NCBI GenBank assembly: GCA_017408905.1 | Contig: JAFQTU010000051.1 | Coordinates: 1-58,685, forward strand | Direction of reading: 5' to 3' | DNA length: 58,685 nt | Source of the DNA: Mailhella sp. | Lineage (GTDB): Bacteria > Desulfobacterota > Desulfovibrionia > Desulfovibrionales > Desulfovibrionaceae | In this document: positions 41,650-48,784 of the stretch, in pieces | How positions within the stretch are numbered: position 1 is the stretch's first letter | Layout: each line of letters opens with the position of its first letter | Notes under the pieces: model-generated | What the model saw: only the letters and a program-made list of their open reading frames with translations | What the model was told of the DNA's origin: nothing | The model's database searches: none | Translations under genes and position numbers: made by a program

Positions 41650-43743
41650 ATGAGTCATTTCGTTCTCGAACTCGGCGTGGAAGAGATCCCCGCCCGTTTC
41701 CTCGCTTCTCTCGAACGCGAACTTTCCTCCCGCTTTGCCGCCCTCTTCGAAGAGAACGGCCTCACCTACGATTCCCTTGACGTCAGCACCACGCCCCGCC
41801 GTGCCGTGATGCACGTGCGCGGCCTGCTCGAAGCTACCCCGGTGCGCGAAGAAGTGGCCCTCGGCCCGTCCGTGAAGGCCGCCTTCGATGCCGACGGCAA
41901 CCCCACCAAGGCCGCCCAGGGCTTCGCCCGCGGTCAGGGCGTGGACGTGGCCGACCTCTTCCAGCAGGAGACCCCCAAGGGCGTCTATGTGGCGGCCCGC
42001 AAGACCGTGGGCGGCGCTTCCGCTTCTTCCATCATCGCCGAAGCCGCCCCTGCCATCATTGCCTCTCTGCCCTTCCCCAAGCGTATGCACTGGGGCGAGA
42101 GCCGCTTCCTCTTTGCCCGCCCCCTGCGCTGGGTGCTGGCCCTCATGGATAAGGAAGTGGTGTCCTTCAAGGTGGCCGACCTCGAATCCGGCCGCATGAC
42201 CACCGGCCACCGCGTGCACGGCAAGGGCCCCCACGAAGTGGCCTGCGCCTGCGAATACGACAAGGTGCTTGCCGAGAAGTGCGGCGTCACCGTGTCCGGC
42301 GCGGAACGCCGCAAGGTGGTCATCGAAGGCGGCGACGAGCTGGCCAAGGCCGTGAACGGCCGCGTGATGTGGAAGGAAAGCCTGCTGGACGAAGTGCAGG
42401 GCCTTTCCGAACATCCCGTGCCCGTGCTCGGCGACTTCGACCCCAGCTTCCTCGAACTGCCCGGCATCGTCCTGCTCACCAGCATGGAGACCCATCAGAA
42501 GAGCTTCGGCCTCGCTGGTGAAGACGGCAGGCTCCTGCCCCACTTCCTCACCGTGTCCAACGTGTCTTCCCTTGAGCCCGCCCTTGTGAAGAAGGGCTGG
42601 GAACGCGTGCTCCGCGCCCGCCTCGAAGACGCCCGCTTCTACTGGAACACCGACATGAAGGCTTCCTTCGACGTGTGGAAGGAAAAGCTCGACCATGTCA
42701 TCTTCCTCGGCCCGCTCGGCTCCATGGGCGACAAGTGCCGCCGCCTCGAAGCCCTCTGCCAGTGGCTGGCCGCCCAGCCCGGCATCGCCGGCGGCAAGGT
42801 GGCCGCCGAGTCCGCCGCTGTGGCCGGACGCTGTGCCAAGGCCGACCTCGTTTCCCAGATGGTGGGCGAGTTCGACACCCTGCAGGGCATCATGGGCACG
42901 ATCTACGGCCACAAGATGGGCCTCGATCCCGTTGCCGCCGACGCCCTTGCCGAGCAGTACCTGCCCGCCGGTCCTGAGACCCCCGTGCCTGCCACCGACC
43001 TTGGCGCTATCCTGTCCATGGCCGACAAGGCCGATACCCTCGTGGGCTGTTTCGGCCTCGGCAACATCCCCACCGGTGCGGCCGACCCCTTCGCCCTGCG
43101 CCGCTGTGCCCTCGGCATCGCCCGCATCCTCATCGAGAAGGGCTGGCGCCTGCCCGTGGAAGAATTCTTCGCCAAGGCTCAGGCCCTGTACGCCGAAGAC
43201 ATCCGCTGGAAGCTGGAAAAGCCCGAAGCCCTCGCCAAGCTCAACGAGTTCTTCGCCGGCCGCGTGAAGAACCTCTTCCTCACGCAGGGCAATGACACCC
43301 TGCTGGTGGAAGCCGTGATGAACGCCGGTTCTTCCGACGTGTGGGCCGCTTCCCGCCGCCTTGCCGCTCTGGCCGCCGAAGCCGCCAAGCCCGGCTTTGC
43401 CGACAACGCTCAGACCTTCAAGCGCGTGGCCAACATCCTGCGCAAGCAGGGCGCTGGCGCTACCGGCGCCTTCAAGGCCGAACTGCTGGCCGAAGAGCCC
43501 GAAAAGGCCCTTGCCGCCGCCCTTACCGACATGGCCGCCAAGTTCGACGCCCTGTGGGCCGAAGACCGCTTCGACGAGCTTCTTGCCCTCATGGACGGCG
43601 TGCGCCCCACCGTGGACGCCTTCTTCGACGGCGTGATGGTCATGGCGGAAGACGCCGACGTGCGCGCCAACCGCCTCGATCTCCTTCAGGCCCTGCTGAA
43701 CAAGATGGGCCGCCTTGCCGACTTCACGGCCCTGCAGATCTAA
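41650..43743 (+). CDS. glyS: Glycyl-tRNA synthetase beta subunit
   Basis: A 697-aa GlyS beginning FVLELGVEEIPARFL, with the HD-domain and C-terminal anticodon-binding DALR region (MDGVRPTVDAFFDGVMVMAEDADVRANRLDLL). It binds tRNA-Gly and works only in complex with GlyQ. Codon use is strongly biased, as for highly expressed genes. Confidence 0.96.
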   Translation: MSHFVLELGVEEIPARFLASLERELSSRFAALFEENGLTYDSLDVSTTPRRAVMHVRGLLEATPVREEVALGPSVKAAFDADGNPTKAAQGFARGQGVDVADLFQQETPKGVYVAARKTVGGASASSIIAEAAPAIIASLPFPKRMHWGESRFLFARPLRWVLALMDKEVVSFKVADLESGRMTTGHRVHGKGPHEVACACEYDKVLAEKCGVTVSGAERRKVVIEGGDELAKAVNGRVMWKESLLDEVQGLSEHPVPVLGDFDPSFLELPGIVLLTSMETHQKSFGLAGEDGRLLPHFLTVSNVSSLEPALVKKGWERVLRARLEDARFYWNTDMKASFDVWKEKLDHVIFLGPLGSMGDKCRRLEALCQWLAAQPGIAGGKVAAESAAVAGRCAKADLVSQMVGEFDTLQGIMGTIYGHKMGLDPVAADALAEQYLPAGPETPVPATDLGAILSMADKADTLVGCFGLGNIPTGAADPFALRRCALGIARILIEKGWRLPVEEFFAKAQALYAEDIRWKLEKPEALAKLNEFFAGRVKNLFLTQGNDTLLVEAVMNAGSSDVWAASRRLAALAAEAAKPGFADNAQTFKRVANILRKQGAGATGAFKAELLAEEPEKALAAALTDMAAKFDALWAEDRFDELLALMDGVRPTVDAFFDGVMVMAEDADVRANRLDLLQALLNKMGRLADFTALQI

Positions 43744-43758
43744 GGCCCAAGGCAGGAC

Positions 43759-43787
43759 TTGACATAAATCGAGAAGGCGCATAAGAA
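43759..43787 (+). promoter_or_regulatory. Promoter of rpsT
   Basis: Perfect TTGACA (43759-43764) and, after 17-18 bases, TAAGAA/AAGAAT (43782-43788). The start of transcription would fall inside the hairpin at 43776-43824. Confidence 0.55.
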
Positions 43788-43824
43788 TAACCGTTCCGGC
43801 AATAACGGGCGGCTCTTATGCGCC
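43776..43824 (+). promoter_or_regulatory. Structured leader hairpin upstream of rpsT
   Basis: Outer stem GGCGCATAAGA (43776-43786)/TCTTATGCGCC (43814-43824), inner stem CCGTT (43791-43795)/AACGG (43804-43808). No T run follows, so it is not a plain terminator of glyS. It may be an operator or a leader element for bS20 autoregulation. Confidence 0.5.
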
Positions 43825-43878
43825 CGATAATCTATTGCATTACACCCCGTGAGGGGTCATATCTTGGAGGATTCCCCC

Positions 43879-44145
43879 ATGGCCAATCATGCTTCCGCTA
43901 TCAAGCGCCACAAGCAGAGTGTTAAGCGCAACGCCCGCAACCGTGCCGCCCGTACCCGCATCAAGAACGTGGTGAAGGCCGTGCGCGCCGCTATCGCCAA
44001 CAACGACAAGGCCGCTGCCGAAGCCGCCCTCGTGACCGCTACTTCCACCGTGACCAAGATCGCCGGCAAGGGCGTCATCCACTGGAAGAACGCCGCTCGC
44101 AAGGTGTCCCGTCTCGCCAAGGCCGTCAACGCCATCGAGGCCTAA
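43879..44145 (+). CDS. rpsT: 30S ribosomal protein bS20
   Basis: An 88-aa very basic protein starting [27 protein letters not shown], the invariant bS20 N-terminus, which binds 16S rRNA early in 30S assembly. ATG 43879 is preceded by TTGGAGG. The frame is open up to 43849 but conservation begins at this Met. A terminator follows. Confidence 0.96.
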   Translation: MANHASAIKRHKQSVKRNARNRAARTRIKNVVKAVRAAIANNDKAAAEAALVTATSTVTKIAGKGVIHWKNAARKVSRLAKAVNAIEA

Positions 44146-44172
44146 GTTTCGCGCTTCCTCGTGAAGCTCAGA

Positions 44173-44200
44173 GGGAGAAGGTATCATGCCTTCTCCCTTT
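44173..44200 (+). terminator. Terminator after rpsT
   Basis: Stem GGGAGAAGG (44173-44181)/CCTTCTCCC (44189-44197) then TTTT, about 28 bases after the stop codon. Confidence 0.85.
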
Positions 44201-44392
44201 TGGCGTTTAAGCCGAACGTAGGATCGGGCGGGATTCTTCAAGCAGATCAGCGCAGTACGTGTTACCGCAGAAGGGCGGGAAAGGGCGTTAGAAGAGTATG
44301 TTCTCTCAGAGTCTTTTGACGCACTCGCCTTTTTGGGCTAGCGTCGGAGCTATGAGATAACCACGCGTGCGGGCGCGCCCGCAGGAGGCATC

Positions 44393-45061
44393 ATGAAAGG
44401 CGGTGGCATCTTGGGTATACTGGGCGGCACATTGGGCGCGGCCCTTCTTTCCAAAGGTATGCAGGCCGGAGGATCCGCGATACTCGGTTCCGTGCTCAAA
44501 ACGGCGGCCGGGACGGCCCTTGGCAAGTCCGGTGGGCGCGGCGGAAAAGGAGGCCTGGGCGAAAGTATGCTCCGTTCTGCGTTCGTATCCGGCAAGGGAC
44601 GGGGAAAGGGGGCTTCCGGGCGAGGCGTGGAGAAAGGGGCAGGCCGGGGAAGCGGGCAGGGCGCTCATGCACAGGATGCCCCTTCGCTGGCCACGCTTGT
44701 CGAAAAGGCCATGGAAGCCCTTGCGAGCAGGGAAACTCGGCCTGCGGGAGCGGTTTTCGAAGATAAAGTTAGACTGGTCGAATCTGAGAGTGTTCAGCGC
44801 CGTGAACTGGCGCTCCGCCTGTTGGAGGAAGCCACGGTGAGCGCTGTCCCGGGGCGCGTGCGACTGCGCCACCCGGCCTTCCGTGAACCCGCGCTTCAGG
44901 CTCTGCGCCCGGCCCTGCTGGCCGCAGGCATGAGCGAGGCGGTGTTCAACACCAAAACGGGCTCGATACTGCTGACCTATGGGTCGGATGCCTTGTCCGG
45001 CGACGAAGTCTTTGCTGTCCTGCTCCCGCTGGGGGAATTTCTTCTGGACTGGCATGGCTGA
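44393..45061 (+). CDS. Glycine-rich protein with C-terminal HMA2-like domain
   Basis: A 222-aa protein in two parts. Residues 1-95 are Gly/Ala/Lys-rich with a hydrophobic start (GGGILGILGGTLGAALLSKG), perhaps membrane-active. The C-terminal ~80 residues (VPGRVRLRHPAF, FNTKTGSILLTYGSDALSG) match the HMA2 pattern: a heavy-metal-associated fold without the CxxC metal site. HMA2 proteins are often linked to P-type ATPases, not seen here. GGAGGCATC precedes ATG 44393. Function unknown. Confidence 0.7.
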   Translation: MKGGGILGILGGTLGAALLSKGMQAGGSAILGSVLKTAAGTALGKSGGRGGKGGLGESMLRSAFVSGKGRGKGASGRGVEKGAGRGSGQGAHAQDAPSLATLVEKAMEALASRETRPAGAVFEDKVRLVESESVQRRELALRLLEEATVSAVPGRVRLRHPAFREPALQALRPALLAAGMSEAVFNTKTGSILLTYGSDALSGDEVFAVLLPLGEFLLDWHG

Positions 45062-45082
45062 TATTTTCTATTGCGTTATGTT

Positions 45083-45110
45083 AAGGAAGGTCTTCGGGCC
45101 TTCCTTTTTT
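45083..45110 (+). terminator. Terminator after the HMA2-like gene
   Basis: Stem AAGGAAGG (45083-45090)/CCTTCCTT (45099-45106) followed by more T. Confidence 0.85.
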
Positions 45111-45192
45111 TGTTGTCTGCGTCGGTAGGGGGGGGCAGGGGAGAGAGGCTTTCGCCTGACGAGGCGCAGAGTGGGGGGCATCTTTTGAAGAA

Positions 45193-45399
45193 TTGAGGGA
45201 AAGAGCTCCGAAAGACTTTCCCTTGTCCGACAAGCTTCCTGTGGACTCCGCCAAGGTCGCCCTCGGCAAAAAGCTCGTCAGCGACAAGCGTCTCTCCGGC
45301 ATGGATATCCCGCAGGGCGGCCGCGAGCTTATCGTGAGCTTTCTGCTTGCCCTTACCGGCGAATGGAACGGCAAGACCGTGGGCGGTACTTCCGTCTAA
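45193..45399 (+). pseudogene. Remnant of a di-haem cytochrome c peroxidase
   Basis: A 68-codon frame reads DFPLSDKLPVDSAKVALGKKLVSDKRLSG, which matches the start of mature bacterial cytochrome c peroxidases (just before the first CxxCH), then continues directly into ELIVSFLLALTGEWNGKTV, which resembles the very C-terminus of the same family. Both haem sites and everything between are absent, so an internal deletion has joined the two ends in frame. No signal peptide and only a TTG start. It is followed by a terminator. It is presumably non-functional. Confidence 0.7.
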
Positions 45400-45436
45400 A
45401 ATTAGAGTGATCTAATAATTTCTGAAAGGCAGAAGG

Positions 45437-45465
45437 AAGGCTCCTGTATTGCGGAGCCTTTTTCT
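45437..45465 (+). terminator. Terminator after the peroxidase remnant
   Basis: Stem AAGGCTCC (45437-45444)/GGAGCCTT (45453-45460) then TTT. Confidence 0.8.
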
Positions 45466-45527
45466 CTTTTAAAAATCTGTCTGCTTCAGTTGGAAAATAT
45501 TCCTACTCGAAAGCAAGGAAAAACTTC

Positions 45528-45556
45528 TTGACATAAATAATAACAATAGCTATTAC
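45528..45556 (+). promoter_or_regulatory. Promoter of hmp
   Basis: Perfect TTGACA (45528-45533), 17-base spacer, TATTAC (45551-45556), about 85 bases before ATG 45641, in an AT-rich stretch. Confidence 0.6.
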
Positions 45557-45640
45557 TGATTCAACGACAAAGGGACAAGGCCATCGTCTCCCCGTCGCAT
45601 ATCCCCCTTCCTTTTTCCTTTCGCTCCCAAGGAGAAGATC

Positions 45641-46849
45641 ATGCTTACGCCGCGCCAGATAGAACTCATCAAAGCCACCGTGCCCGTGCTCCGTGAGCAT
45701 GGCGTGGCCCTGACCACCCACTTCTACAAAAGGATGCTTTCCGGCAACCCCGAGGTGAAGAACCTGTTCAATCAGGCCCATCAGGCCAAGGGGCATCAGC
45801 AGAGGGCTCTTGCCAACGCCGTTCTTGCCTATGCCGAGAACATCGAAGACCCGACTCCGCTCCTGCCTGCCGTGCGCCATATCGCCGTGAAGCACTGCAC
45901 CATCGGCGTACGCGCCGAACAGTACGGCGTGGTGGGCAAGCATCTTCTGGCCTCCATCCGCGAAGTTCTGGGCGAAGCCGCCACCGATGAGCTTGTGGAT
46001 GCCTGGGCCGCGGCCTACGGCCAGCTTGCCGATATCCTCATCGGCGCGGAAAGCGATATCTACAAGGAACAGGCTATGGCCGAAGGCGGCTGGGCCGGCT
46101 GGCGTCCCTTCCGTGTGGTGCGCCGTGAAGACGGCGGCACTGGCGTGGTGAGCTTCTACCTCGCCCCCTCCGATGGCGGCCGCCTGCCCGAGTTCAAGCC
46201 CGGCCAGTTCGTTTCCGTACGTGCCTTCATCAGGGAACTCGGCCTCTCCCAGCCCCGCCAGTACACCTTGAGCTCCTGCGAGGGCGGTTCCATGATCCGC
46301 ATCTCCGTGAAGCGCGAATGCCCCGAAGGCGCGCCCAAGGGGGCTATGTCCAATCATCTGCACGACAATCTCCAGGAAGGGGATGTCATCGAAGTTTCCG
46401 CCCCTCTCGGCGATTTCGTCCTCAAGGACGGCGACAATGCCGTGGTTCTGTTCTCCGCAGGCATCGGCATCACTCCCATGGCGGCCATGCTGGAAGCCCT
46501 TGCCCGCAAGGAGAGCAGGAGGCCTGTGCGCTTCATCCATGTGGCGCGCAACAGCCAGAGCTTCCCGCTCATGTCCGAGATTGAGGCCAATATCTCCCGC
46601 TTGCCCGATGCGAGCCTTCAGGTCTTCTACACCAAGCCCCTTGGAGGCGATTCCCTGCGCTGCTGCGGCGTTGGCCGCCCCTGCGGCGAGATGCTGAAGA
46701 AGCTTTGCATCCCGGCAGATGCGGACGTTTACCTCTGCGGCCCCACGGCCTTCATGGACGAGCAGCGCAAGGCTCTCCAGGAATGCGGCATCCCTGCCTC
46801 GCAGATATATCATGAAGTGTTCGGCACCGGCGAAATGGCTGGCTCGTAA
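45641..46849 (+). CDS. hmp: Flavohemoglobin, nitric oxide dioxygenase/reductase
   Basis: A 402-aa three-domain Hmp. The globin domain (1-140) has the distal THFYKRM tyrosine and the proximal His in AVKHCTIGV; the FAD domain shows RQYTLSS; the NAD(P)H domain shows FSAGIGITPMAAMLEAL and CGPTAFMDEQRKAL. Such enzymes convert NO to nitrate with O2, or slowly to N2O without it, protecting against host or metabolic nitric oxide. GCTCCCAAGGAG precedes the ATG. A Crp/Fnr regulator gene lies just downstream. Confidence 0.94.
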   Translation: MLTPRQIELIKATVPVLREHGVALTTHFYKRMLSGNPEVKNLFNQAHQAKGHQQRALANAVLAYAENIEDPTPLLPAVRHIAVKHCTIGVRAEQYGVVGKHLLASIREVLGEAATDELVDAWAAAYGQLADILIGAESDIYKEQAMAEGGWAGWRPFRVVRREDGGTGVVSFYLAPSDGGRLPEFKPGQFVSVRAFIRELGLSQPRQYTLSSCEGGSMIRISVKRECPEGAPKGAMSNHLHDNLQEGDVIEVSAPLGDFVLKDGDNAVVLFSAGIGITPMAAMLEALARKESRRPVRFIHVARNSQSFPLMSEIEANISRLPDASLQVFYTKPLGGDSLRCCGVGRPCGEMLKKLCIPADADVYLCGPTAFMDEQRKALQECGIPASQIYHEVFGTGEMAGS

Positions 46850-46879
46850 GCAGGAAGGGGCGCTCAGCCGAACACTTCC

Positions 46880-46899
46880 GGCCCCTGTTCGCAGGGGCC
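46880..46899 (+). terminator. Hairpin after hmp with UUCG loop
   Basis: Stem GGCCCCTG/CAGGGGCC closed by TTCG, about 30 bases after the hmp stop. A second perfect 11-bp stem lies at 46978-47011 (GCGGCCGCAGG/CCTGCGGCCGC). Together they should end hmp transcription. Confidence 0.6.
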
Positions 46900-47074
46900 T
46901 TCCCCTTCGTTTCAGCAACTGACGTGCGGGAGTCCTCCCACTTGATGCTTCCATGCACCCCTCCCACAGTCAGTCCCGCGGCCGCAGGTTTGCCACTCCT
47001 CCTGCGGCCGCATTCTTTATGCAGCTTCGCCTCTGAAATTTCAGCCTTGCTTTTATGGCGATTTCTCCCTAAAT

Positions 47075-47088
47075 GTGACCATTGTCAC
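47075..47088. promoter_or_regulatory. Palindrome resembling a Crp/Fnr-family operator
   Basis: GTGAC-CATT-GTCAC, a perfect 5-4-5 inverted repeat with the TGTGA/TCACA-like half-sites that Crp-family proteins bind, 57 bases before the start of the Crp/Fnr gene. It suggests autoregulation. Confidence 0.55.
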
Positions 47089-47144
47089 GGTATGAAGGTC
47101 TGCCATGCCGTATGCTCCTGAAAAAATACCCTCTGGAGCATGCT

Positions 47145-47861
47145 ATGGGGCAGACAGCCCGCATCACCGACATCCCATATTGGACATCGCAGGAGCAGAA
47201 CGTGCAGGAAAAGCTCGCCTCCCTCTTTCCCGAACTCACGGTGCAGGAATGCGCCCGCCTTGCCTCGTCTTCCCGTGTTGTAGCCTATGCCAAGAACGAG
47301 TGGATCTTTTCGGAAGGCGAGAGCCTCGGCTCTGCGGACTGGCTCCTCTCCGGCAACGTGGAACTGCTCAAGGGTTCGATGGCGGGCAAGAACACCATCC
47401 TGCACGTCGTGCGCGAAGATCACTTCCTCGACCACTGCATCTTTTTTGGCAGCGGGCAGGCCTTCGTTTCCGCGCTGGCCCTGAGCAAGTGCTCGATCCT
47501 GCGCATCGACGCCAAGGTGCTCCGCTCCGTGCTCATGGGCAACGCCGCCTTTGCCATGCGCCTGATGAAGGCCCTTGCCATTCGCCAGCGTATGTTCATC
47601 AATAAGATAGCCGTCTCACAGGGCAAGATATCCGTGCGCCGCCGTGTGGCGGGCTGGCTTCTGCACAAGGCCCGTGTGGGCCGTACCAACGTGGTGGACG
47701 ACGGCATCACCCGCGAAGTGCTGGCAGGCCTCCTCGGGCTTTCGCGCGAGAGCCTTTCCCGCCAGCTCAGTTCCTTTGCCGAAGACGGCCTTGTCCGCCT
47801 TGAGAAGAAGGCCATCATCATCGAAGATGAAAAGGCCCTGCGCCGCTTCCTTGAGGATTGA
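47145..47861 (+). CDS. Crp/Fnr-family transcription regulator
   Basis: A 238-aa regulator with an N-terminal cyclic-nucleotide-binding-like beta barrel (FSEGESLGSADWLLSGNVELLKG), dimer helix, and C-terminal winged helix (TREVLAGLLGLSRESLSRQLSSFAEDGLV). No Fnr-type cysteine cluster is present. ATG 47145 has GGAG six bases upstream; two in-frame earlier starts (47082, 47112) have none. Next to hmp, a role like HcpR/Dnr-type nitrosative-stress sensors of related anaerobes is plausible. The flavodoxin-like gene starts 3 bases after its stop. Confidence 0.85.
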   Translation: MGQTARITDIPYWTSQEQNVQEKLASLFPELTVQECARLASSSRVVAYAKNEWIFSEGESLGSADWLLSGNVELLKGSMAGKNTILHVVREDHFLDHCIFFGSGQAFVSALALSKCSILRIDAKVLRSVLMGNAAFAMRLMKALAIRQRMFINKIAVSQGKISVRRRVAGWLLHKARVGRTNVVDDGITREVLAGLLGLSRESLSRQLSSFAEDGLVRLEKKAIIIEDEKALRRFLED

Positions 47862-47864
47862 ATC

Positions 47865-48467
47865 ATGACGGAAGCTGCCTCATTCCCCCTCACGCTTCCC
47901 GACCCGCTGACGCCCGACCTCGTGCCCTGGGCGCGCATCGTCTATTCCTCGCGCAGCGGCAATACGCAGGCCGTGGCCGAGCATCTGGCCGGAAGCTTCG
48001 GCCTCAGCGCTGTGAACGCCCGTGCCGAGCTGGAAGCCCGCATGGAAGACCGCGGCCCGGACGGACGCCTTCTGCGCGGGGATACCGCAGGCACGGCCGA
48101 CGAGATACTGCTCCTCGGCTTCTGGGCGTGGCGCTGCGGCCCGAACCCCACTATGCGCGACTTCATGCGCGGCCTGCGCAGGCGGCGCGTTTTCCTTTTC
48201 GGCACTATGGCCGCGTGGCCGGATTCCGAACACGCGCGGGACTGCCTTGCCTGCGCCAGAGAGCTTCTGGCCGAAGGAGGGAATGAACTTCTCGGCCACT
48301 TTTTCTGTCAGGGCAGGCTTGCCCCTGCCGTGCGCCGCAACAGCAGGCATCCGCGTACCCCGGAGCGGGAACGCCGCCTGAACGAAGCCGAAAAGCACCC
48401 CGACGCCGCTGACCTTGCCGCCGCCGAAGCCGCCGCCCGCGCCGTGCTCACGCCTCTCATGCCCTGA
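47865..48467 (+). CDS. Flavodoxin-like protein
   Basis: A 200-aa protein with a flavodoxin FMN-phosphate loop, IVYSSRSGNTQAVAEHL (residues 25-41), followed by the GFWAWRCGPNPTMRDFM and FLFGTMAAWPDSEH segments that correspond to the isoalloxazine-side loops. It is longer than plain flavodoxins (~150 aa). The gene is almost joined to the Crp/Fnr gene, so the two are co-transcribed; it may be an electron carrier for a stress response. The partner is unknown. Confidence 0.8.
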   Translation: MTEAASFPLTLPDPLTPDLVPWARIVYSSRSGNTQAVAEHLAGSFGLSAVNARAELEARMEDRGPDGRLLRGDTAGTADEILLLGFWAWRCGPNPTMRDFMRGLRRRRVFLFGTMAAWPDSEHARDCLACARELLAEGGNELLGHFFCQGRLAPAVRRNSRHPRTPERERRLNEAEKHPDAADLAAAEAAARAVLTPLMP

Positions 48468-48616
48468 ATTTCCAGAGCGGGGATGGTCCGAAACTCCCCG
48501 TTCGCCTCTGCCCTAGAAGCGCCTCCCGACTGCACCGGGCGGCGCTTCATGCGTTATGGGGGAGGCGGAGAGCCCCAGCCGATCTATGCTCGTGATGAAG
48601 AGCTGGTCTTCGGGGC

Positions 48617-48775
48617 TATGACAAGCAGTTATATACATTACGCCATCGAGCGGAAAATGCTTTTCTCAAGATGAAGCAGTGGCGTGGCATTGCTACGCGC
48701 TACGCTAAAAGAACGGATTCCTTTCTTGCTGCCGTGCAGATTCGCTGCATCGCTCTTTGGGCTAAAATTTATTGA
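48617..48775 (+). pseudogene. 3' remnant of an IS5-family transposase gene
   Basis: One frame of 52 codons reads YDKQLYTLRH, ENAFLKMKQWRGIATRYAK, SFLAAVQIRCIALW and stops at 48773-48775. This is the C-terminal end typical of IS5-family DDE transposases, including the catalytic Glu (EN.F..MKQWR). Upstream the frame has a stop and no transposase sequence, so only the 3' end remains. The rest of the 48468-48784 gap shows no gene. Confidence 0.8.
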
Positions 48776-48784
48776 CGACACTAT

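Noticed and set aside
43776..43824. The hairpin before rpsT as the glyS terminator
   Set aside because: There is no T run after it, and it overlaps the promoter and presumed leader of rpsT.
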